Assembly (NCBI GenBank): GCA_947579665.1
Contig: OX388351.1
Span: 60,768,939 to 60,832,938 of the forward strand
Reading direction: 5' to 3'
Length of the DNA stretch: 64,000 nucleotides
Origin: Sympetrum striolatum
Lineage: Eukaryota; Arthropoda; Insecta; Odonata; Libellulidae
The notes beneath the pieces were generated by a model. The model saw only the letters and a list, made by a program, of their open reading frames with translations, made no database searches and was not told where the DNA came from. Numbering within the stretch: the first letter of the stretch is position 1; each line of letters opens with the position of its first letter. Positions 11,736 through 22,559 of this stretch are shown here, one piece after another. A program made the translations under genes and the position numbers.

Positions 11736-12420
11736 CGCTCAATATTCGTGGGTGGTAATTATCATCCAAACCCACCGTGCATCCGCCGTCACCATAAGAA
11801 ATCCGCCGGAGATAATTAGCACTTTCCGCCCGGGGCGAGCTAAATAGTGAATTTCCGGGCGGGGCGAAGTCCGTCCACTTGAGTTGACAGTAATGAGCAC
11901 GACGAAGGGGAGGTGGACATTGGGTTGGACAGAAGAGGAGACGCAGGTACCGGAAGAACCGCCTTTCAAATCACACATGCTGCTTGAACCCCTACCGATT
12001 TTCCACGAAGGCTCTCACTTCATTTACGACGGTCTTCTTTCATTTACCGAAACACAACATCTGAACCATATGGGGTCCAGCGAACTCTTGGAGAGAGAGA
12101 GGAAAGGGACTCGGTTATATGACCTGTTCATCAACAACCATTCCGACTTTTTGTGGACTGCGTCGCGTGCCTTAGAAACTTATACTGCTCTTTTCCAAGA
12201 AAAGACATGTTCCTTAGCCTTGTACGTGGAGCACTGTGAACGTACTTCTCTAAATTTCTAGTTTCTCCTACGTAACAAAAGGCTCGTGCGTGGCATGTAT
12301 TCCTGTCCGGTGGTCTTTGTTATTAAGAGCTTTGCAGCGCTGCGTTACTTGGTTTCCGTAGAAATTTCTAGAGTTAATTACAGAAGAAAAAGAATTTGGC
12401 TACGAATTCATGCTGGTGAA
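11736..12420. other. GC-richer island 3
   Basis: CpG-richer than its flanks from about 11740 to 12060, then mixed. It holds a 125-codon plus-strand frame (11884-12261) and an overlapping 79-codon minus-strand frame; neither contains a domain or a plausible splice context I can defend. Confidence 0.35.
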
Positions 12421-12689
12421 AATCGGAGTAGCAAAATTTCGGAAGAAACGTATGTATGTATGTAAAACACTCTTCATGATAGGCATGAAAATTTAATTTT
12501 TACTTAAGTGTTTCCCACCCAATAATTCATTACGATGAATAAATTAATAATTACTAATTTCCGTGGTTGTCTAAAATTTGATACCTTTTCAATACCCTCA
12601 GTATACTGTTATTCTTAATTCACATCTTACTTACACCTCAATACAGCATTAACATAGAGGCCATAACTAAATAAATAACGAAATATGGA

Positions 12690-12845
12690 GACTAATAACG
12701 CTTACGATACCTTAGTTACGGGTAACTTTAACCACCATAGTTGGGGGGTACTTGGGGTTGTACGCAAACAACGGCTATTTGGAGCTCTTGTAACTCTTTA
12801 TGCTAACAGAAGCCATAATTTGCTTGGTTTTTTCATGAAATCGTA
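12690..12845 (+). pseudogene. Possible LINE endonuclease fragment
   Basis: The frame reads TLVTGNFNHHSWG near 12710-12750, followed by about 25 codons before a stop at 12844. In apurinic-type (EEP) endonucleases of non-LTR retrotransposons a core motif reads GDFNAHHxxWG, and this fragment matches it with D changed to N. Nothing upstream or downstream extends the match, so the call rests on about ten residues. Confidence 0.38.
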
Positions 12846-12849
12846 ACCT

Positions 12850-13525
12850 ATTCTTAACCCTTACTATGCTACCGTTTAATTTAAAAGTAATACAAACTCC
12901 TTGAGAGGAAGAACTTCCTCAAACATAAAGAGCTAAAATTCGGTTAAAAATAGTTGAAAATTTAACTCCCAAAGAAAATAACAAACTAACATCGCCAAAG
13001 AATTTTTTAGCGCCTACATTGAATAATATTTTGCTCCACTTCAGATATAAAAATTCAAATTATTCATTCTATTATTTCATGAACATTGTGCAACGTTCAT
13101 GAATACTGAGAGTTGATAATAATCTCAGAAAATATCGTAAAAATCATGCTTCGATTAGACTGAAAAGGCGTAGAAATATTGAAAATTTTTGTCCAGTATC
13201 TTAGGAATTATGTCAGGAGCAGTGGGCTAAGCTAAGAGAATATAAGAAACCCATGATGTAAAAGAGGAGTTGGTATTTTTACATTATTTATTGCATCAAT
13301 TCATAATCTTAGACTGTTTCATATATTTTCACTATTTTTCTCTTCTTAAAATAAATCGTAAGGCATTAGGGCCTAAATTAGCACATGGATAGTGACCATA
13401 CGTCCCAAATTCCTTGAAGAAATTAAATTTCTAACAAACATGCCACTTTTTAATTGGTTACGTTGAGAATGTTACCATGCCAAAACGAAAAAAAAAATAT
13501 CCTCAAATGAATTTTTCGCCTTATC
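12850..13525. other. AT-rich spacer
   Basis: No gene or repeat recognised. Confidence 0.6.
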
Positions 13526-13965
13526 GACACTTAGGCACGGTTTACTCGTATTTCTGGATTAATTGCCTGGAGCGAGGAGACAAATTTCCTAGACGCTAGT
13601 ATTCCTTGGGAACAATTTGCATCTTTGACCGCGTGCTCCAATTACGGGGTAAAAAGTGCCGAAAGACGAGGAATATCTTGCGGCAAATGGTTTGGAGGCC
13701 GTAACACGTGCTTACGATACCTGTTGCGATGAGGCACGCTAATGAAGTTTCGGCCTTGTTTCATTTTTGCCTCGATGAAAACTTTGCTCGGAGTTGTGAG
13801 TGGAGTCCTCGTTGGAAGACTTAACTATTCATCGGCGAAACTAATTAAGCGGAGGCGTTCTTAATGGACGTTCACTGCAGCGATAGCAGTGACCCCTGTG
13901 AAGAAGATGGCGGACTACTCTCAGACAGTCCGACTACTCGTCTGAAAATTGGAAAGGTGCGAGCG
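13526..13965. other. GC-richer island 4, possible regulatory DNA
   Basis: A block of mixed composition with many CpG steps and embedded homeodomain-type cores (CAATTACG, CTAATTAAGC). No open frame of note. The look is that of conserved non-coding DNA, but conservation cannot be judged from one sequence. Confidence 0.35.
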
Positions 13966-13969
13966 AAGT

Positions 13970-14355
13970 TTGAAATTAAAACTTTTTATTAACTGGAATA
14001 TCACTCTCCATCTCATGATTTATCCCATTAAAATTCTATATATTAAATATCAATTTATGTATATTAAAGTTAAATATAGCATCGTTATTCATAAATGACA
14101 TTTTTAACGTAATTTGAATGCGTTTGAGAATAATTAAAAAAATGCCATATATGCATTGCACACATGGCGTGAGAGTTTTCGAATGAAAAATACGATTTTT
14201 TAAACTTGAATTAAATTATTAAACCCATTTTACTGTCAAGATTTTAATTTCTGCAAATAAGTTGAGTTTTAATAATAATGTAGACAATCTTTAAAGAAAA
14301 AAGGAGTTCTGAAGTAGTTCAAGTGGATATATACATAATTTGTCTATTATTCTAA
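13970..14355. other. AT-rich spacer
   Basis: No gene or repeat recognised. Confidence 0.6.
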
Positions 14356-14358
14356 TGG

Positions 14359-14530
14359 ATGAAAATAAAAGAACACTTTGTAGTAATTCCACAGAATATA
14401 TTTCAATACACGACCGGTTTCAACTTTTACAAGTCATCTACTGGGAAGAAGATGACTTTTAAAAGTTGAAACCGGTCGTGTATTGAAATATATTCTGTGG
14501 AATTACTACAAAGTGTTCTTTTATTTTCAT
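14359..14530. mobile_element. Head-to-head Penelope-type terminal modules with hammerhead-like motifs
   Basis: Two 81-bp arms (14359-14439 and 14450-14530) are inverted copies with a single mismatch, separated by 10 bases. Each arm, read outward from the centre, has GATGACTTTTAAAAGTT (short stem-loop), GAAA, the palindrome ACCGGT followed by C, then TGTGGAATTACTACAAAG and TTTTATTTTCAT. This order (core, helix II, GAAA, palindromic helix III, cleavage-type GTC) resembles the hammerhead ribozymes known from Penelope-like element termini. The first core bases (CU of CUGANGA) are not intact, so self-cleavage is doubtful. The same downstream box occurs at 15.4, 41.7 and 56.5 kb. Confidence 0.7.
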
Positions 14531-14535
14531 TCATT

Positions 14536-14619
14536 ATGGAATTCCACCAAGTAACGGCCAATACCATTCAAGATATATTATTCCAATGGCTAACCTTGTG
14601 TCAGCTCCTTTTTTCTTAA
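14536..14619 (+). pseudogene. Short ORF beside PLE terminal module
   Basis: It begins with ATG six bases after the right arm at 14530 and encodes 27 residues starting MEFHQVT before a stop. The unit at 15.4 kb has an ATG in the same relative place encoding MKFHQIT. Two independent copies sharing this start suggest the remnant beginning of an element-encoded reading frame. Too short to assign a function. Confidence 0.4.
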
Positions 14620-15330
14620 TTTTTTCATGCATTTCAGAAACAGACAAATAAATACTGAAGTTGTACATTCGCACTTTAATTGGAGCATTTAATGATATAA
14701 ATATTATTTCCACTGTCGTGAGGATTTCTTTAGTTATACTTTGCTTCTTTTACTATCAATAGCTTAGCTGACAGCTAATTTTAGATTCTCTCTCGGGAAT
14801 TGTGAATTGAGTTAATGAAATGAAAAAAATATTCTTTTTATTCATGATTATAGTGGGACTGCTAGTTTAGTTAGAGTTTAGTATTTGAATAATAAATGGT
14901 TGAATGTTTTGTATAGTCGAGCTGAGTTTAAGCATGCACGCTTTTTTCTTACGATATCTCCTAAAATTTTTGCGGCCTACATTCATCGGTTTCGAAAAAT
15001 TGCGTTTGCAGTATTTCCAGAAGAGGAGGCAATATTTCATAAAGAGTACATATGATGCATCAAATTTTTATAGATATACTAAACATATTCAGTAAGACAG
15101 TCGATTGACGTAACTCTAATAAATTTCTAAGACGTACTTGAGCTATGATACAGAATTTACGGAAGTCAATTTCCAATATTAATAACCGTATTTCTCTAAC
15201 AATAAGTTATTTTATGAAATGTACCCTCTTACTACAATTTTTTAGGCGACCAGTCAGATATATCACCATAAAATTAGGATATTGTTACATACTTTAGTGT
15301 GTTTTAAAAGATAAAAATTCTTTTCAAATA
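14620..15330. other. AT-rich spacer
   Basis: No gene or repeat recognised. Confidence 0.6.
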
Positions 15331-15333
15331 ACT

Positions 15334-15400
15334 ATAAAATAATAATAGTAAATAAATATAAATAATAAATATATAAATAATAATAACAAGTATAAAATAA
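15334..15400. repeat. AT-only simple-sequence patch
   Basis: Irregular AATA/AAT/ATAA low-complexity sequence; not a perfect microsatellite. Confidence 0.6.
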
Positions 15401-15560
15401 TCACAATTTATTAATATTAAAGAAATCAACTTGTGTTATTTGGTGGAACTTCATTTTAAACTTACAAAAATAAAAACACACTTGCACAAATTCCACAAAT
15501 TTTATGATAAAACTGTTAACCGGTTTCGGTGTCACAGCACCATCCTCAGAACGAGTATTT
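15401..15560 (-). mobile_element. Penelope-type terminus with hammerhead motif
   Basis: On the minus strand: CTGAGGA (15549-15543) matches the hammerhead core CUGANGA; GGTG/CACC form helix II; GAAA follows at 15527-15524; then the palindrome ACCGGT and T. The flanking GTT and AAC can pair as a short helix I. Downstream come TGTGGAATTTGTGCAAGTG, TTTTATTTTT and an ATG at 15454 opening an MKFHQIT frame that stops at 15401. One extra U sits between the core and helix II. Of the copies here, this has the best-kept core. Confidence 0.68.
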
Positions 15561-15599
15561 ACTTTTCGGCAAACGGATATTAAAATCAAATTTTATGTA

Positions 15600-18530
15600 T
15601 ACAGTAGTAAAAAATTGGACCACGATGTGAATCTTCTACCTCAAACTGCTCCAAAACTCAACAAACTTAGGATAACTTGAATTTGGCGCGTTAAATTAGA
15701 TATTATTTTATTTTTGTGAAAAACAGCATACCTTACCGTTGTTAAAAAAAGAAATCATTGAAGTTTGGAAACATTAAGTACTTCATTATAGTCATTGATT
15801 ACTCGATTCCACCTGAAATCGCACGTATTTTGAATATTAATTATCAAACTACTTGAATGATGGAACGAGGAGTGGGATTCCTTATTCTATCATATATTCT
15901 TAAACTTGACTTCTTTTGATTTATAGCCGAGGTAAATTCTTTGTTTTATTATCGGCATGGATAAGGTTTACTTCCAACTTCCCTCTCTACGATACGTGTG
16001 GCGTGATGATCAGCCATTTAGAAATTTTGTGAGAGCGAAGGTGGTTAAGGTGTTCGAGAATGAGTGTGAAAGAAAGGGTCTATCTTGGAAGCCCCAATGG
16101 GACGAATTGAAAAGGACCTTTTCCCTTTTCTAAGAATTAAATTACCCGATCTTTTGTAGCCTAAAAATTGCTGACTTACGAGAGGAGATTTATGGTGTCA
16201 GGTAGATTTACTCCCTTTAACACTGCTTTCCAAATGAATGGTAAGGCATCAGTGTGAGGTTTCCAAATTTTGTACGGCTCACACTTTGAAAGCCTCTCTC
16301 TTTTTAGTTCTAGCTAAATGAACTTCTGATTGTAACATGCAACACAAGAACCTTAGTCCTTGTCACATTATTCACTTCAGAATTTCCAAGAAATATATCA
16401 AACTACGAAATTTGAAAGTGAATGATATTCTCCAGGGAATAAATTCAACGATAATCTATCAGTTTCTCTAAGTAATCAGATTCGTAGTTTATCATTAGTT
16501 GAAATTTGATCGTGACAAACTAGGTGTTACAATCACCAAATTCGATTTAGTCCATCCTCAACGTTAATAAAAAATTTTACTACGATTAAATTCTATTTTG
16601 TTTAGTTTTTTCTGTATGCTGTTTTGTGCATAAAGGGTACTACTAAGCCATCGATAGACGATTTCTGGGCAGAAAAATATTTCTTTGAAACCGTGTTAGT
16701 TTCCAGAAAACAATTAGGTTAACTAAAACTTTTGAATCTATTCATCTTACAAAATCTTTTCAATTATTGAGCTTCAATGCTCAGAGCTAAAATGCTTATC
16801 TTCGTTCCGAAACGCCGAGGTAATCCAATAAGTGAAGGTAAACTCCGTAATTTTATTCAACAGCGAGCTAGCGATTCTTTTTTCAATATCCCATGAATGT
16901 TATTAAAGCCATTACCGACAAAGGTAATATTTTAAAGAATTTAGTGAATTTTGTAATATCCGCATTAACGCTGTGATATAGGCATTCGTACTCATTCAAA
17001 TACATGGTCTCTCTCCTTCTAAGAAATCTCGTTTACTATACATGATTTCACATGCCTGCACTTTAACCTTCTCAGTCGTTATATTTTTCGCTGAAAAGAT
17101 TTCTTTACTGCTAAGCCGTCTTAGAAATTTTATAAGCCATAAAATACCCGAAGATTTGCTAGGGTGGCATACAAAATTATTAAGATGTATTTTTTTACAT
17201 AAGTGATAAATTTAAGAAACCATAGATTTCACCTTGTCCGAAAAATTCATATTCCATACAACAATACACTCTTTGAGCACATTAATATTGTTCCGGTATC
17301 TTTGTGAGTGCATTTCTTCTCTATTTTACTATTCTTTAAGAAGTTGTAGCCCACGAATGTTCACGGCGGATTGTGTTCTCTATAAAACAACAGTCGCTAT
17401 CGTCTGCCTTCCGAGCAGTGAAGCGAAATTGACGTGGAATAAAGTTTAACTACCTGCTCCAGTGGTTCAAAAAATAACTTCTTCGAGGTAAGAGAAGAGA
17501 GCCTTTTTGAGAACTGTACTTCTGATGCACCTCATGCCGCAGGTATATTTTTATGAGAAACATCAGGAATTTAAATTTTTAGTTTCAAAAATAATTTTTA
17601 TCATTTTTTAGAGAAAGTTTCGAAACTTATACTTTTCCAAATGGAATAAAAATATCGTTGTTATTGAAATAAGAACGTATGTGGTGAGGCAAGAAAAAAG
17701 GAATTCTGCGACAATAAATTTAAGTCTGCAGGTGAGATTGCCTTACTGTCACAATGTTATTAATCGATAGGCATATCCTACCATTAATTACAAGGCCAGA
17801 GAAAAGATTGTTTTCTTTTTAAATTGCCACACAAGGTGGTAAAAAGTTGTATTATAAAGCGCAACTTCTATTTGTTGATTAAATTGATTTATTCCAGAGG
17901 GGGTACCTTAAATTGTATAAATATCCATAAAGATGCCCTTCTTCCGACGTGGTCTCTCAAACTGGAATACTAATTAGTATAACTACTTCAAACAAGGTTA
18001 AAGGAGGATCCTAGGGGCCGATACTGTCATATTGTCATATTTGTGTACGTTTTGATACAGAAAGAGTAAGAGTAAAGGGAGGGGACTAAATCAAAAACGT
18101 TTTGTCTAACCCATTAAGTATTAATTTCAAAGTATTCACAAAGATTAACATAGTCTTTTCTACTGTTTTCAATGTTTCTTAGTGGCAAAGCCACTTCATA
18201 AATTTTCTCAGCGCACTTTTCACCAATTCAACTTTGATGAGAAAGAAGTATTCCAAATCACAGACGCATATTCTAAACTGTGGTGAATCAAGGATTCATG
18301 GTAGAAATGTTAAAGAAAGAATTACGTTTCAAGAAACCTAAAAAGTTCAAATGCACGAGAACGAATAGAGGATAATTGGTGGTTAAAATTAAATTTAGAA
18401 TAAAACATAATGCCCAGATCATTTATTGCATGGAATCTCTCAAGAAAAATCATATTAATGGAATGATGGAAGGTGAAAGAATACTTTTCAGTGAATTATA
18501 AGTAGATATATTGAGGTATAGGTGCCAACG
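15600..18530. other. AT-rich gene-free stretch
   Basis: About 3 kb with no recognisable gene, SINE, LINE or inverted repeat. Short open frames (for example 17234-17449) carry no motif. Confidence 0.55.
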
Positions 18531-18537
18531 CTAATTA

Positions 18538-18885
18538 CCGTATATTTTCGTAGATAAGGCGATAGTTGATACATAAAAAATGACTCTCAAAATCCGGGGT
18601 CATCTTACAGGGCCGACACAAAAATAATCAGAGAGAATGTTTGCAGTAATCGCAAGGCAGCGCTGCCAGATGCAAGAAAATTAAATTTGTTTATTCGAAA
18701 AATTACAGGACATAATTCCATATATGTTATACAGTATTACGATCCAGATGATGAACGTTGATGTAAAATAAATCCATAGGCGTTGATAGTTTAGGGGTCG
18801 TCTTGTAGGACAGATAGATGCTAAAAAGATTAAAAATATTGTCAGACGAAAATTTATACCTCGTCTTATCAGCGAAAATACGCGG
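18538..18885. mobile_element. Tc1/mariner-type MITE with TA flanks
   Basis: The left end CCGTATATTTTCGTAGATAA and the complement of the right end CCGCGTATTTTCGCTGATAA form a terminal inverted repeat of about 27 bp, continuing as GGCGA / GACGA. TA dinucleotides lie immediately outside (18536-18537 and 18886-18887). Internal blocks GGGGTCATCTTAC and GGGGTCGTCTTGTAGG echo the ends. Size 348 bp with no transposase, so it is non-autonomous. TA target sites are characteristic of the IS630-Tc1-mariner group, including pogo. Confidence 0.72.
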
Positions 18886-18939
18886 TATTTCAATTTCCTA
18901 AAAACCTTAAATTCCGTATCGTCAGATAATGAATTCCAT

Positions 18940-19450
18940 CCCCGTTGCGCGGTTTTCATTTACTCCCCCGGAAAGCAGTAGTTATTTTGAGGATGTCGAA
19001 CTTGGTTTTAACGCCTCCCAGGTTTACGCTCCCAGCACGAGCTGAGAGAAGGTTGTAATTCCTCGTTCCGCCCATCTCCGGCTCGGGACGCGAAATTTAA
19101 TCGCGAACGCGGCGAGTAACGCAAGCACGCAAAATCATAACTCCGCGTATCCTTAGGAGGAACCTTAAAAGGTTTCTTATTTTCCGAACTCTAATGAAAA
19201 AAGTCTCCTCGAATTTATAGCTGTGATGCGGCCGACACCTTTCCCTCGCCCATGAATTCCTGTTACGCGCATTTCCCTCTTCATAATGCGTTTAGGGATC
19301 ATCGTCACATGAAAGAGGCGCGTGCATAAAGCCGACTTCAGATTTACGGTTTCCCATTCATCCGCCTTTATAAACGCGTCCTCACTCACGGGACGCTAAA
19401 TCTTTCCGGAGTGCTTCCCTAACGAATTCACGTGTGAGGCATTCCACTTT
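18940..19450. other. GC/CpG-richer island 5
   Basis: Marked CpG content at 19060-19130 and again at 19220-19390. A 70-codon minus-strand frame (19177-19389) has no domain. Possibly regulatory. Confidence 0.35.
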
Positions 19451-19454
19451 ACAT

Positions 19455-20455
19455 TTCGCCTACACGGAATATATTACCTTTTATTTACTTCGCTTAAAAT
19501 GTTTTCGATAAAATGAAGATATGGCCTCGGTCTGAATATTTCGCGAAGATGTTGATGCGTCAGGAAATCTATTTTTTAGTAAAACTTCTCGAAAATACGT
19601 ATAAGGAATTTTGACGAAAAATTTTTCCTAAGAATTTCCCCTAGAAGTTTAAATATATTATAGAAACAGGGGAAATCCTATTCTATTAACCAAATAAAGG
19701 GAGAGTTTAGTTTCCTTGGAAATTTGTTACTCTTAATTCCTCAGTTACATAAATATAAATTCTAGAATGATTTAATAAGCCTCCGTCTAGATATGAAAGG
19801 AATGTTGAAAATAATAATTGAATCGTTATCACATTAATGCTATCTAAGTTCTCTTCTCGTGATACCTTGGATTTCATGAAATCTACGTGTAAAAAAGTCT
19901 ATGTTTCATCATAGAGTAAGTAGTTCCTTACTCTATGGTTTCATACAGTTAATTTCTTGCGTGACCCAAACGGTACCTTCTGCACACGTAGGTAAGTAGA
20001 CCGTACCTGCCACATGTTCCAATTTGTAGATATGGATGAAAAGAGTCTTGGATGGTTGGATACTCCAAAAACTCTTTATACGATGATGAAACGCGAAAGG
20101 ATCATACCTATTATGAGTTAAGATATAATATTTCGTACTATGTATATAATTTTATAAACTTATAAAATGCATGGGTTCTAAAACATACGCACTATTAGAA
20201 ATGTAATATTATTTAAATCCCTTTTCAATATTTCTGTAGGGTAAATCCATGGAGGTGCCATTTAAGTAAAACAATTGTTTGCTTAGATTTCTGTGTAAGT
20301 TCAAAGTTATTTGCTCACTTTGGGAAAATTAATACCAGTGATTATTTGGTTCTCTATAAATTTACAAGGTATTAAATATCGGTTTATACAAATTTCTTAA
20401 CTATCGTACACGCTAAATCTATTAATAAAAATATTTTCGAGTTATTAAATTCCAC
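19455..20455. other. AT-rich spacer
   Basis: No gene recognised; contains only the small hairpin near 19.92 kb. Confidence 0.55.
19910..19937. repeat. Perfect 11-bp hairpin
   Basis: CATAGAGTAAG and CTTACTCTATG are exact inverted copies with a 6-base loop. No known element is attached. Confidence 0.6.
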
Positions 20456-20470
20456 ATATTAACTTGGAAA

Positions 20471-20601
20471 AGGGCTCCCGGATAGTCATGTGGACAGCGC
20501 GTTTGCCTTTGGTGGAAGCTGTCCCGGGTTCGAATCCCGGTGGGAGCCAATGTGCGAAATGACCTAAGCTGTCGAAGCACTTTTAACAATACTACTACTA
20601 C
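20471..20601 (+). mobile_element. SINE-1 copy 2
   Basis: It has the tRNA-like head (GCTCCCG at 20474-20480 pairing with TGGGAGC), box A TAGTCATGTGG and an intact box B GGTTCGAATCC, then the body and an ACTACTACTACT tail. TAACTTGGAAA precedes it (20460-20470) and TAACTTGGGAAA follows it (20602-20613), a target duplication differing by one inserted G. It should not be annotated as a tRNA gene. Confidence 0.92.
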
Positions 20602-20879
20602 TAACTTGGGAAATAATAATCCCTGTGATTTATTTATACACTATATATTTACAAGATATCATCTCTCCATCAGCAAAAGTCGATTTTTTCGAACCTTCTT
20701 CCTTATTTATTTTTTCAGATAAAGTTCTACTCATGAATAGCGGGATGATCACAAACGTACCAAGCATCCGAAATCCGATGGAACCCTGAAAAGCGTTTCT
20801 TAAAACACTTAGTTACGGTATATCCTTAAACAAAATAATATGGCAAACATGCAGGAACCACCCTAAAACCAATCCGTTT

Positions 20880-21260
20880 CTCTGTTTTTGTTTGCCCTTG
20901 AGATGAACACGTCGGAAATGACTCGTTACAGCTTATTTCAAGAGAGCCGCCCCTTTCCGCCGTAACTAATGCATTTATGCGCGCAGTTTCGGCGGCGGCG
21001 AAGGTTTTGAAGCAGACCTTCCGAGAGTCACAAAACTGCCCGCGCGACTCAGCCACTGACGTTTCTAAAGCTGGAAATTGTTTACGACGCCCAAGTTTTC
21101 CTTTGGGACAGCGTCGCTGCGTTTTAAGGCGCCCGACGGCGGAAAGGGATTTGCTCTGCGAAATATATTGCACGTCCTCGTCTCAGAGTTGCTGTTACCA
21201 TTCCTTAATGTGCGAGACTCTCCAGAGACTAATGTCTACATGGATGAGAGGCTAACCTGT
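20880..21260. other. GC/CpG-richer island 6
   Basis: Strongly CpG-rich around 20940-21160. Overlapping open frames occur on both strands (20826-21173 minus, 20977-21255 and 21078-21302 plus) without recognisable domains. Confidence 0.35.
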
Positions 21261-21360
21261 TTTGATGGACACCACTTGAAAATATATGTGTATAGTAAGT
21301 AAACATGTTTAGCGCCTCAGTGGATGCGGGTAATAGATACATAAATGATCTATTCTATGG

Positions 21361-22070
21361 TTTTTGCAAAATATCTCCATAAATATGATTTTTAGGTATA
21401 TAGTATTACTTTTAAAAGTTTTAGAAAATTCAATTTACTATAACTTTTGTATGAAACATATTTTTTTATCACCGGTTGATTAGGAGTTATTCATAAAATA
21501 CTGATAAACCGGAAGTTGCTGATTATGTACTTTGTGGGCGCTCTAACATGAAAACTATTTGTCGTATCAATACCAAATTTCATATATAGCACTTTGGTTA
21601 GTGTCGTTAGAGTTAATTAGTTTTTGGAGTAAATCGGTTAACCGGAAGTCGAGCTTCATTCATCAAAGCTCATTTCCGGTTTTCAAAATATCTCCATAAA
21701 TATTATATTTAGGTATAAATTATTTTTATAAAAGTTTTAGAAAATATAATTTACTATAAATTTTTTATGAAACATATTTTTGTATCACTGATTGTGTAGG
21801 AGTAATTTGTGAAATACTGATAAACCGGAAGTTGCTGATTATGTACTTTGTGGGCGCTCTGGGAGCTGAGGCGAAAGGCCATTTCATCGTTTTTCATCGA
21901 ACTTGTCCCGAAAAACATTATTTATAGTGTTTGTGACGTAAAAGATAATATAATATAAATTAAACACTCCTCTTCCAAGTTTAGATGGAATATAGAGTTC
22001 GAAATTACTGTCGTATATAAATATTATATCTTATGTATGGAGAAAGTCCTGTGCTGGCCACATCAGATTT
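21361..22070 (+). mobile_element. 316-bp-unit tandem element, truncated copy
   Basis: This matches the right part of the element at 44.9-46.8 kb: CAAAATATCTCCATAAATAT, GATAAACCGGAAGTTGCTG, two GGGCGCTCT marks 317 bp apart (21535 and 21852), the unique end block (CATCGTTTTTCATCGAA) and the terminal GTGCTGGCCACATCAGATTT. It begins inside a unit at about 21361, so the left end, with its hairpin and GT run, is missing. Function and class unknown. Confidence 0.75.
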
Positions 22071-22084
22071 TATTTTCATGGTAA

Positions 22085-22535
22085 TTTACCCTAACCTATA
22101 TATAATCTAACAACTTCTGCCTTTGTCTTTCTGCCTGCGTTCTTTAATTTCCCTAGTATTATATCCTAAATTACTTTTTTATAGTTTCATTTCTCTCAAT
22201 TTGACCCACCCATTTCCTCTCTAATTACTTCAATTACAGTCTTCTCTTCCCCAGCTATCTCTAGGACCTCCGTGTTTGTATATTTATCAATTCAACTCAC
22301 TTTTTCCATTTTATGCAACACTCACATATCAAAGGCCTCAAAGGTTTCGATTTCCCCTTCACATAAGATCCACGTTTTATACTCATTAAACGGAACACTC
22401 AACGTCAAGGATTTTACCAATTTTTTCCTGATTCCTTTATCAAGAGCTACAGTAGTCAGTTTCCTTCGCTTCACAAAGAGTTCCTTGAACAAGTCCATTC
22501 TATTTCAAAGCTTATTTTTGTATCTTCCATTCCAA
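22085..22535 (-). pseudogene. LINE-C reverse transcriptase C-terminal remnant
   Basis: Translating the minus strand from about 22500 gives KRRKLTTVALDKGIRKKLVK, then YKTWILCEGEIETFEAFDM, a block with KMEKVS, then NTEVLEIAGEEKTVIEVI and, near 22120, DKGRS. These align in order with the C-terminal end of a common LINE RT type: 'KGIRKKLVKSLVWSVALYGAETWTL', 'RLEAFEMW.WRRM', 'NEEVLE..GEER', 'KGRP..W' (that consensus is known, not seen here). Stops interrupt it, so it is a dead remnant. The plus-strand frame 22272-22559 is only its antisense. A short nucleotide match (GACAAAGGCAGAAG) links it to the remnant at 49.66 kb. Confidence 0.68.
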
Positions 22536-22559
22536 GAAATAAGTAATAATTTTACATAA

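Noticed and set aside
11884..12261. 125-codon plus-strand frame as a host exon
   Set aside because: No domain, no supported splice sites and an overlapping minus-strand frame. It cannot be excluded but is not supported.
22272..22559. 95-codon plus-strand frame
   Set aside because: The complementary strand carries recognisable LINE RT motifs, so this is antisense.
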